Positions 57,732 to 64,000 of a stretch of DNA of 64,000 nucleotides are shown one piece after another. Both the position numbers and the translations under genes were made by a program. Source of the DNA: an uncultured Clostridia bacterium (lineage in GTDB: Bacteria; Bacillota; Clostridia; Christensenellales; Borkfalkiaceae); contig CASESJ010000003.1 in NCBI GenBank assembly GCA_949290575.1, positions 62,001 through 126,000 on the forward strand, read 5' to 3'. The notes beneath the pieces were generated by a model. It ran no database searches. It saw only the letters and a list, made by a program, of their open reading frames with translations, and was not told the origin of the DNA. Each line of letters begins with the position of its first letter. Within the stretch, counting starts at the first letter, position 1.

Positions 57732-59117
57732 ATGCAAAAAAATGAAATTTATCAGGGCGTCGTCAACAGCCTCGGCAGCGAGGGAGAGGGCGTCATAGAT
57801 TTGGAAAACGGCAGAGCGTTCGTCCCCGGCTGTCTTGTCGGCGAAGAGGTTACGTTCAGGGCGTTAAAGGTCAAGGACGACGTAGCCTACGGCAAGATAG
57901 AGTGCGTGCTTTCGCCCTCGCCCGACAGGGTGTCGCCCCGCTGCGAAGTCTATTCAAAGTGCGGCGGCTGTCAGCTTCAGCACATGGATTATGCCGCGCA
58001 GCTCGCGTTCAAAAAGCAGCTTGTGTCAAACTGCCTCAAAAAGCTCGGCGGCATAGATTTTGCTGTATCGGACGTAGTCGCAAGCGAGGAAGTTTTCGGC
58101 TATCGCAACAAACTCTCTATGCCCGTGGGCACGGACGGAGAGGGCAACGCTGTTGTCGGACCTTACGCGCCCCGCTCGCACAGAATAGTCGGCGTGTACA
58201 ACTGCGTTCTTCAGCGCGGGTGGTGTTCAACTCTGATATCCTGTCTCAAGCTCTTCATGAGCCGTTCGGGGTATAAAGGCTACGACGATGAAACAAGAAA
58301 GGGAGACATACGCTACATAGTCTGCCGTCAGTTGCAGGATAAGCACATAATAACCGTAGTTGCGACGAGGCGCATAAAGCTGGACGCCTTTGCGGAAATA
58401 TTGGACAGGGAGTTTACTTCCTTCACCCTCTTGTTGAACGTCAATGCGGGCACGGGCAACGTCATATTTTCAGACAGGTGGTATATCTGCCGCGGTCAGG
58501 GCTTTTTCGAGGGCGAAGATATGGGCATAAAGTTCCGCGCGGGGGCAAATACCTTTTTGCAGATAAACGACGGAGTGCGCACCGCGCTCTATACGGCGAT
58601 AGCCGGGGAAGTGTGTTCGCCCGAAGCGGTTGCCATAGATTTGTACAGCGGCGGGGGAATGCTTACGGCAATGCTTGCGCGCGGCTGTAAGGCGGCTTAC
58701 GGCATAGAAGTCGTCAAAGAGGCGGTAGTATGTGCCGACGAACTCAGAGAAATGAACGGGCTACAGGATAAAATGTTCAATATCTGCGGCACGGTAGAGG
58801 ACAATATTCAAAGAGTTTTCTCTGAGACCGAGGGCGCGGACAGAGTTATCGTCTGCGACCCGCCGAGAAAGGGCATGCAACGCTCGGTGGTGCGCGAAAT
58901 AATAAAAAGCGGCGCGGATAAAGTTGTGCTCGTTTCGTGCAATCCCGCAACGCTCGCGCGCGATCTGGGACTGCTCTGCGGCACTTTGAGGGAGGACGGC
59001 GCAAACATAATCCGCTCGGACGGCGACGGCGCGTACAGAATAAAGAGCATAACGCCCTACGACATGTTCCCCCAGACGAAGTGGATAGAAACTCTCGTGG
59101 TGCTCAGACGAAGATAA
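57732..59117 (+). CDS. rlmD: 23S rRNA (uracil-C5)-methyltransferase, RlmD/RumA type
   Basis: This 461-residue SAM-dependent methyltransferase has an N-terminal TRAM domain (residues about 1-60), [4Fe-4S] cysteines Cys71, Cys77, Cys80 and Cys158, the SAM motif DLYSGGGMLTAML, DPPRKGM and the catalytic Cys403 in VSCNPATLARD. It methylates U1939 or U747 of 23S rRNA, or U54 of tRNA in some relatives; which one cannot be told. I start it at the ATG at 57732, two bases after the preceding stop; a longer TTG frame is unlikely. Confidence 0.9.
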   Translation: MQKNEIYQGVVNSLGSEGEGVIDLENGRAFVPGCLVGEEVTFRALKVKDDVAYGKIECVLSPSPDRVSPRCEVYSKCGGCQLQHMDYAAQLAFKKQLVSNCLKKLGGIDFAVSDVVASEEVFGYRNKLSMPVGTDGEGNAVVGPYAPRSHRIVGVYNCVLQRGWCSTLISCLKLFMSRSGYKGYDDETRKGDIRYIVCRQLQDKHIITVVATRRIKLDAFAEILDREFTSFTLLLNVNAGTGNVIFSDRWYICRGQGFFEGEDMGIKFRAGANTFLQINDGVRTALYTAIAGEVCSPEAVAIDLYSGGGMLTAMLARGCKAAYGIEVVKEAVVCADELREMNGLQDKMFNICGTVEDNIQRVFSETEGADRVIVCDPPRKGMQRSVVREIIKSGADKVVLVSCNPATLARDLGLLCGTLREDGANIIRSDGDGAYRIKSITPYDMFPQTKWIETLVVLRRR

Positions 59118-59131
59118 GTTAACAGGAAATA

Positions 59132-59166
59132 AAGGGTCGGAAACAGCCGTTTCCGACCCTTTTTTA
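59132..59166 (+). terminator. Terminator of the trpS-rlmD gene series
   Basis: AAGGGTCGGAAAC pairs with GTTTCCGACCCTT around AGCC; TTTTTTATT follows. Confidence 0.95.
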
Positions 59167-59177
59167 TTAGACAGCAC

Positions 59178-59206
59178 TTGAAGTCGCCAGTCTTATCTGA
59201 TATAAT
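59178..59206 (+). promoter_or_regulatory. Promoter of the acetyltransferase gene
   Basis: TTGAAG, 17 bases, TATAAT, about 48 bases before the gene, which has a GAAAGGA site. Confidence 0.8.
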
Positions 59207-59254
59207 TGATTTGTTGTAAATAATAAATAACTGAAAGGAAACAGTACTTTAAAT

Positions 59255-59812
59255 ATGATTGAAACGCAAAGGCTGATACTTCGTCCGTTCAAAAGGGAAG
59301 ACGCCGCCGACTTGTACGAATATCTCAAAGAGCCCTCGGTGCATTGTTTCGCCAGCATGAAACTCGACAGCGTCGAACAGGCGGCAGAAATACTCAGAGA
59401 GCGCGAAAATAATAACCAATACTGCTTTGCCATAGTATTAAAAGAAAACGGCAGGGTCATAGGCGAGGTGGAGGCTTACCCAGAGGCGGCAACCCGCGAA
59501 GAGGGCGCGGCACAGGACACGTTCAGTCCCTGTTGGATGCTGAATAAAGACTATCAGGGCAAGGGCTACGCGTTCGAAGCGGTGAGCGCGTTTTTCGACT
59601 ATCTGTTCACACGGCTGGGCGCACGGCGCGTCTATGCCTACACCGAGGACTATAATATTCATTCTCAGAGGCTGTGCGAAAAGCTCGGCATGCGCCGCGA
59701 GGGGGAGTTCAGAGAATTTGTGTCGTTCGTAAACGCGCCTGACGGCACGCCGATTTACGAAAATACAATTCAGTACGCCATATTGCGCCGCGAATGGCTT
59801 AAAGAGGACTGA
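59255..59812 (+). CDS. GNAT-family N-acetyltransferase, RimJ/RimL type
   Basis: This 185-residue acetyl-CoA-dependent acetyltransferase starts ETQRLILRPFKREDAADLY, the usual RimJ/RimL-like opening, with the acetyl-CoA loop DYQGKGYAFEA (Q-x-x-G-x-A class) and the helix NIHSQRLCEKLGMRREG. The acceptor, such as a ribosomal protein N terminus or a small molecule, is unknown. It has its own promoter. Confidence 0.9.
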   Translation: MIETQRLILRPFKREDAADLYEYLKEPSVHCFASMKLDSVEQAAEILRERENNNQYCFAIVLKENGRVIGEVEAYPEAATREEGAAQDTFSPCWMLNKDYQGKGYAFEAVSAFFDYLFTRLGARRVYAYTEDYNIHSQRLCEKLGMRREGEFREFVSFVNAPDGTPIYENTIQYAILRREWLKED

Positions 59813-59821
59813 TTTCATCGG

Positions 59822-59850
59822 TTGGCGTCACTCACTTGATTGAGTATAAT
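59822..59850 (+). promoter_or_regulatory. Promoter of the membrane protein-regulator pair
   Basis: TTGGCG, 17 bases, TATAAT, followed by GAGGGG before the ATG at 59870. Confidence 0.75.
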
Positions 59851-59869
59851 TTTTTGAGGGGATATAAAA

Positions 59870-61117
59870 ATGTTTGAAAATTTATTTGCCAAATACGCCC
59901 GTGCGATTTCCGATGAGAATAAAAGGCGGGAGCTTTACGCAATGTATCGCCTTAAAATAATATCTCTGGCGATATTTTTAGTCCTGAGCATAGCCATGCT
60001 GGTCGAAACCTTTGTATTCGACCCCATAACCGACCCAAAGCTTCTTGATATCGCGTTTGCCGTGTTCGGAGTAACTATGCTCTTGTGGCTGGTCTCTGCG
60101 GCAGTGTGGCTTGTGTGCGCGATAAAGTTCAGATTAAGATACCGCGCGATTTTAAATGCGCCCGCGTCGGCTGGCGAAATGCCCGAAGTTGTCAGCTACC
60201 GCGCCAAAGTCAGAGCGGGCAGAAAGCTCACAAAACCCGTCATCGCAGGCATAATCGCTCTCGTTGCGGGCGGCGCATTCCTGATTTTTGCAATCTTTTA
60301 CGACACTTTCACAAGCCCCGACAGTCAGGAGCTCGGGTTTCTCACAAACATAGCCATATATGTCTTCGCCGTGTGCTTTGCCGCTTTTCTGCTTCTGATT
60401 TTCTTTTCGGAATACAGCAAGGCTTCAGCGGGCAGGACGACTGAAATGCAGACCGAGAGCGAGAGCGCGGCGATAGACGCCGCCAGCGGCAGGGTGCACA
60501 GATATTCATTAAAGTCGGACAAAAACGCGCAGTCGTACCGCTATCTCTTCCCCGATGAAAGTCTGAGGGGCGAGGCGGAGGTCGTCAAAGCCAGAATGCA
60601 GAAATTCACTACGATTGCCGCTATGTCCTCGGCTATTGCATCGCTCATATTGTGCGGCGTGCTGTTTGCTCCCTTTATATGCGCGTTTGAATGGTCGGGC
60701 TACAGCGTGCCCATCGTAATAACTGTAATAACAATTGCGGTAGTCTGTGCCGTTATTCCCTTTGTCAAATCGCTGAAAAGGCTTGAAGAGGAGCAGAAAT
60801 TACAGCTTGAAAGCAATCCCGACTTTTCGCTCAATCTGCAAATCTATCATCTGTATGAGGCATATTCCAAGGGCAAAGGCAGGGTGATTTACATATTTTA
60901 CGCCCTCGCTGCCGTATTGTCCTATGTTCTGGCGGCACTATTTCCGCGTACAATGCTGTCGCTCGTCGGCATAATACCTCTTTTTATCGGCATAGCTTTG
61001 AACTATGTATTTGTCTCTCAGCTGAGAAAGAGCTGTCTGCCGATAGAGGAGCAGATAGACAAAAAAGCGAGGGAAGAGGTTGTCGCCGACGGCGAGGACG
61101 GCGAGGCGGAAGAATAA
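59870..61117 (+). CDS. Unrecognised polytopic membrane protein
   Basis: This 415-residue protein of unknown family shows about eight hydrophobic segments: near 28-48, 57-82, 123-145, 156-178, 245-268, 274-295, 338-355 and 362-383. A soluble loop of about 65 residues lies between the fourth and fifth, and an acidic tail (EEVVADGEDGEAEE) ends it. The two halves each carry four helices, so an internal duplication is possible. It immediately precedes a Crp/Fnr regulator gene, perhaps in one transcript. Confidence 0.75.
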   Translation: MFENLFAKYARAISDENKRRELYAMYRLKIISLAIFLVLSIAMLVETFVFDPITDPKLLDIAFAVFGVTMLLWLVSAAVWLVCAIKFRLRYRAILNAPASAGEMPEVVSYRAKVRAGRKLTKPVIAGIIALVAGGAFLIFAIFYDTFTSPDSQELGFLTNIAIYVFAVCFAAFLLLIFFSEYSKASAGRTTEMQTESESAAIDAASGRVHRYSLKSDKNAQSYRYLFPDESLRGEAEVVKARMQKFTTIAAMSSAIASLILCGVLFAPFICAFEWSGYSVPIVITVITIAVVCAVIPFVKSLKRLEEEQKLQLESNPDFSLNLQIYHLYEAYSKGKGRVIYIFYALAAVLSYVLAALFPRTMLSLVGIIPLFIGIALNYVFVSQLRKSCLPIEEQIDKKAREEVVADGEDGEAEE

Positions 61118-61168
61118 TTGAAATTTGCGCCCGATGCTTTGATATGTGAAGCGGGCGGAGGTATTGAT

Positions 61169-61828
61169 TTGGAAAAGGAACAAGCGGTTAAAAAGCTGCC
61201 CTACTGGCAGCATCTGAGCGAGGAAGAGAAAAAATTTGTTGAGCAAAACGTCGTCGTGCGCAACTTTTTAAAGGGCGAAATTGTGCACGGCTACGGCAGT
61301 TCGTGCCTCGGCACGGCGTTGGTGCTTGCCGGCGAGCTGCGAGTATATATTCTCTCGGAGGACGGCAGGGAGATAACGCTCTTCCGCATGGGCGAGGGTG
61401 CGTCCTGCGTATTGTCCGCATCCTGTATAATCAGGCAGATAACATTCGAAACCAACATGGTTGCCGAGAGCGACTGCTCGCTCCTGGTGCTCGGTTCGGC
61501 GGCGTTCGACAGACTTTCGGAGAAGAACATATATGTAAAGTGCTTTCTCTACGAGGTCGCCGCAGAGCGGTTTTCCTCGGTCATGTGGACAATGCAGCAG
61601 ATTTTATTTTTAAAAATGGACAAGAGGCTGGCAAACTTCCTCATAGCCGAGTGCGAAGAGAGCGGAAGTAAGATTATAAAAATGACGCACGAGCAGATTG
61701 CCGTGCGAATAAGCTCGGCGAGGGAGGTTGTAGCCCGAATGCTCAAGCGGTTCGAGGCAGACGGGCTGGTTTCGCTCGGCAGAGGGTGTGTAATTATCAA
61801 AGATTTACAGTCGCTCAAAAAAATTTAA
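61169..61828 (+). CDS. Crp/Fnr-family transcriptional regulator
   Basis: This regulator has an N-terminal cNMP-binding beta-barrel (GELRVYILSEDGREITLFRMGEG), a long dimer helix and a C-terminal winged helix with THEQIAVRISSAREVVARML. No N-terminal four-cysteine Fnr cluster is seen; two cysteines in GASCVLSASCII are a pattern I associate with clostridial redox or nitrosative regulators, but the signal is unknown. I choose the TTG at 61169, nine bases after GGAGG, giving 219 residues; the frame extends back to 61118 without a ribosome site. Confidence 0.87.
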   Translation: MEKEQAVKKLPYWQHLSEEEKKFVEQNVVVRNFLKGEIVHGYGSSCLGTALVLAGELRVYILSEDGREITLFRMGEGASCVLSASCIIRQITFETNMVAESDCSLLVLGSAAFDRLSEKNIYVKCFLYEVAAERFSSVMWTMQQILFLKMDKRLANFLIAECEESGSKIIKMTHEQIAVRISSAREVVARMLKRFEADGLVSLGRGCVIIKDLQSLKKI

Positions 61829-62219
61829 AACTTTACCGCATGAAAAGACTTTGCTCTGCGCGAATAAAAATTTTGATATTTATAACTGGCAGAACTAAAA
61901 TCTATTTATCGGCGGGTATAAATAATTTAGTAAAGGATTAAATATAAGCTCGATAATGCATACTGAGTTGTGTAATTCGCAAGTTTTATTTTTTTCAATT
62001 ATAGTAAAAAATTTCTTAAAGCCCTCGTCATCGGTGACATACAAAACTAAGTTGTATTTATAAGGGTAAAATAATTTTAATGATATTTATCTCAAAATTG
62101 TACACCGTTTTAAAATTGAGTGTGATTTTATTGATTATTTTGTGAATTTATTCAAATTAACAGAGTGGAAAATTGTATCACGCAAAATACATATTTATAT
62201 CAAAAAAACAGAAAATTGA
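61829..62219. other. AT-rich noncoding gap
   Basis: This is about 390 bases of low-complexity AT-rich sequence between the Crp/Fnr gene and the promoter at 62220. I find no gene, strong terminator or tRNA. Composition changes here toward the AT-richer style seen in the 10.9-20.4 kb transporter block. Confidence 0.5.
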
Positions 62220-62248
62220 TTGACAAAACAGATATTATTTGTTACTAT
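62220..62248 (+). promoter_or_regulatory. Promoter of the peptide-binding protein gene
   Basis: TTGACA, 17 bases, TACTAT. Transcription would start near 62255, leaving a leader of about 170 bases with a long stem-loop. Confidence 0.8.
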
Positions 62249-62258
62249 TCATATAACA

Positions 62259-62361
62259 TTATTCACATGATTTTTAGATGGCTTTTTGTGCTCAGGACGG
62301 GAAAAGCGGTGGATTAATCTTTGTCGGATTATCTGCAGAAACGAGAAAATCATGTGAGTAA
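62259..62361 (+). promoter_or_regulatory. Long-range stem-loop in the 5' leader of the binding-protein gene
   Basis: TTATTCACATGATTTT (62259-62274) pairs over all 16 positions, one of them G-T, with AAAATCATGTGAGTAA (62346-62361), enclosing about 71 bases. It begins just after the predicted transcription start. The interior matched no riboswitch class I know by eye. A structured regulatory leader is plausible. Confidence 0.5.
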
Positions 62362-62423
62362 TGAAGTTGCTTTTTATGTTAAAGTAAAGAGTATTGATTT
62401 TACACTAATTTTGGGAGGATTTT

Positions 62424-64000
62424 ATGAAAAAAATTGTAAAATCAACAGTTGCAATCGCTTTGGGCTGTGTAATGACCCTCAGTATGGCTGCATGCGGAGA
62501 TAGCGGTAACTCGAATAAAGTAGTTATTGGCAGCGTTACCGAAGCTTCCGGCGATTTCCGTTTCCCTGCGGCGTATGGTGGTTCGAGTGTTGGTGCGGCA
62601 GATCAGGATATATCCGGAATGTCCAATGGCTATGAGACTATGTCTGTAAATCAGAATGGTTCTTATGTCTGGAACGAAACCGTTGTTAAGTCTCACAGTG
62701 AAACCGAAAATCAAGACGGTACTTATACAATAGAGATGGAAATTAATCACGGACTGCTTATGAGCAACGGCGAAGAAGTAAAGGCTATAAATTACCTTGT
62801 ATATTCGCTCGTTTTCTCTACGCCTGTTTCTAAGGCTGCCGGCGCAAGCGGTATGGCAGGTAATGTATTTGTCGGATTTGATGAATTCTCGGCATACACA
62901 GGCAATGCAACAACGCCTGTCAAGTTTACAGGTCTCAAATTGCTCAGCGAATATAAGTTCTCTGTGACGATTTCGTCAGATTATTATCCTTATTACTTTG
63001 CTTATGTCTACGGTGCTATTTCGCCCTATGACCTTGAACTTACGGCAGGCGATGCTGACTATGTAAAGGCGGACGAGACAGGTGCTTGGCTCGATAATGA
63101 ATTCTATGCAAAGACGGGTGACACATATGACAGCGTAGCTCATCTGCAAAAAGCGAGATATGACATTTCCACATATCCTTATACAGGTGCATATGTCATA
63201 AGCAAATGGGATGCTGCGACTAAGGAGACGACTCTCACACTGAACCCTAATTTTGCAGGTAACTTCGAGGGACAGAAACCCCATATTGAAACTGTCGTTT
63301 ATAAATATGTTGTTTCAGAAACTCAGATTTCTCAGCTTAAATCAGGTCAGGTAGATATTATTGAAGGTATTACGGGCGGCGACGAGACAAAACAAGCTCT
63401 CGATGTAATAAATGAAAGTCCCGATAAGTTCAAGGAAAACCATTTTGACAGAGCAGGCTACGGTAAAATCCAGTTCGACTGTGACTTTGGTCCCACAATG
63501 TTTGCAGAAGTTCGTCAGGCAGTAGCTTACAGCTTTGACAGGAATGATTTCGCTCAGAGTTTCACCGGCGGCTATGGTGCTCTCGTAAACGGTCCTTATT
63601 CGACCAACTTTGAGGCATATATGAACAACGCTGAAGAAATCGAAGATAGCCTTAACTCGTATGCTTTCTCGGTAAACAATGCAAAGCAGGTGCTTATTGA
63701 TGGTGGTTGGATTTATAATTCCAAGGGTCAGTCCTTTGTGGAAGGTCAGTCAGGCGTTGACAGCGTAAGATATAAAAAACTTACAGCAGAAGAAGCTACT
63801 GATGTAAATAAAAACTATCAGTCGGTACGCAATGAAGACGGTATTGTCTATAAAACTGTCAACATAAACGGCGAATACTATATGCCACTGGTAATCAACT
63901 GGTTCTCGTCAGAAGATAACCCTGTATCCGACCTTCTCGTAACAATGCTTCAGAAAGCTTCGTCGCTCACATCTATTGGCATGGTTATCCGTCAGGAAGT
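62424..64000 (+). CDS. Oligopeptide/dipeptide ABC transporter substrate-binding lipoprotein (3' truncated by window)
   Basis: The frame runs open from the ATG at 62424 to the window end (525 codons seen). A lipoprotein signal peptide ends in the lipobox SMAAC with Cys24. Segments such as YPYTGAYVISKWD, TLTLNPNF, ETQISQLKSGQVDIIEG and VRQAVAYSFDRNDF are those of family 5 (OppA/DppA-like) binding proteins. It captures peptides, or in some cases other solutes, outside the membrane. GGGAGG lies five bases before the ATG. The permease and ATPase genes presumably follow beyond the window. Confidence 0.9.
   Translation, partial: MKKIVKSTVAIALGCVMTLSMAACGDSGNSNKVVIGSVTEASGDFRFPAAYGGSSVGAADQDISGMSNGYETMSVNQNGSYVWNETVVKSHSETENQDGTYTIEMEINHGLLMSNGEEVKAINYLVYSLVFSTPVSKAAGASGMAGNVFVGFDEFSAYTGNATTPVKFTGLKLLSEYKFSVTISSDYYPYYFAYVYGAISPYDLELTAGDADYVKADETGAWLDNEFYAKTGDTYDSVAHLQKARYDISTYPYTGAYVISKWDAATKETTLTLNPNFAGNFEGQKPHIETVVYKYVVSETQISQLKSGQVDIIEGITGGDETKQALDVINESPDKFKENHFDRAGYGKIQFDCDFGPTMFAEVRQAVAYSFDRNDFAQSFTGGYGALVNGPYSTNFEAYMNNAEEIEDSLNSYAFSVNNAKQVLIDGGWIYNSKGQSFVEGQSGVDSVRYKKLTAEEATDVNKNYQSVRNEDGIVYKTVNINGEYYMPLVINWFSSEDNPVSDLLVTMLQKASSLTSIGMVIRQE

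Noticed and set aside
61118-61168. Upstream extension of the Crp/Fnr regulator to the TTG at 61118
   Set aside because: That TTG directly follows the preceding stop without a ribosome site, whereas GGAGG lies nine bases before the TTG at 61169 and gives the normal family length.
62321-62503. 60-codon plus-strand frame in the leader of the last gene
   Set aside because: It overlaps the start of the binding lipoprotein in another frame. The lipoprotein has a proper GGGAGG site and signal peptide, and the short frame resembles nothing.
1-64000. tRNA, rRNA, CRISPR arrays, transposases or phage genes
   Set aside because: None was recognisable by eye on either strand. The repeats found are terminators, operators and one short degenerate tandem repeat, not CRISPR.

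Overview
The window looks like a chromosomal segment of an anaerobic, probably gut-dwelling Bacillota (Clostridia). The grounds are the gene families and their order: rpmE, prmC and prfA together; feoA-feoA-feoB with a small Cys-rich partner; an Rrf2 regulator before iscS-iscU; LplB/YtcP-type sugar ABC permeases; DUF5685; and AGGAGG ribosome sites with TTGACA-17-TATAAT promoters. Placement below class (an uncultured Christensenellales-like lineage is my guess) is inference only. I found no rRNA, tRNA, CRISPR array, transposase or phage gene.

Region 1 (1-23.1 kb) is a pectin/uronate locus. It encodes a truncated KDPG aldolase fused to a VOC-like domain, KDG kinase, a sugar isomerase, KduI, an orphan MsmX/UgpC-type ATPase, UxaB-UxaA-UxaC, a pectinesterase on the minus strand, a polygalacturonase (GH28) and an unsaturated uronyl hydrolase (GH105). 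None of the three pectin hydrolases shows a signal peptide, so the inferred route is import of pectin oligomers by the ABC transporter at 11.7-19 kb, then cytoplasmic demethylation and depolymerisation, galacturonate to tagaturonate, altronate, KDG, KDPG, and finally pyruvate plus glyceraldehyde-3-phosphate. KduD is not in the window. The 10.9-20.4 kb transporter block is visibly AT-richer than its flanks. It carries five unrecognised multi-pass membrane proteins among the canonical ABC genes and is my best candidate for an undescribed system.

Region 2 (23.1-27.7 kb, minus strand) holds two small paralogous membrane proteins, a YfcE-like phosphoesterase, a Cof-type HAD phosphatase, a cardiolipin synthase-like enzyme and a dehydrogenase lacking catalytic-zinc ligands.

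Region 3 (27.8-40.3 kb) holds L31, a YqhQ-PrmC fusion, RF1, a DtxR/MntR-type regulator, the feo ferrous iron operon behind two copies of an inverted-repeat operator, an aminotransferase, a small P-loop protein, threonine synthase, PnuC and a stand-alone KDPG aldolase.

Region 4 (40.4-53.1 kb) holds a GH13 amylase and a branching enzyme with a basic tail, then an Fe-S neighbourhood (NadA, an IscR-like Rrf2 regulator, IscS, IscU, TtcA), then MetF, a separate MetH activation protein and MetH.

Region 5 (53.2-64 kb) holds a glycosyltransferase, TrpS, a DUF5685 protein with two prenyl-synthase-like Asp motifs, a J-like protein with a nine-Cys tail, membrane proteins, an RlmD-type methyltransferase, a GNAT enzyme, a Crp/Fnr regulator and a peptide-binding lipoprotein cut by the window end. 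Several genes have promoters placed so that transcription would begin at or next to the start codon, suggesting recurrent leaderless mRNAs.
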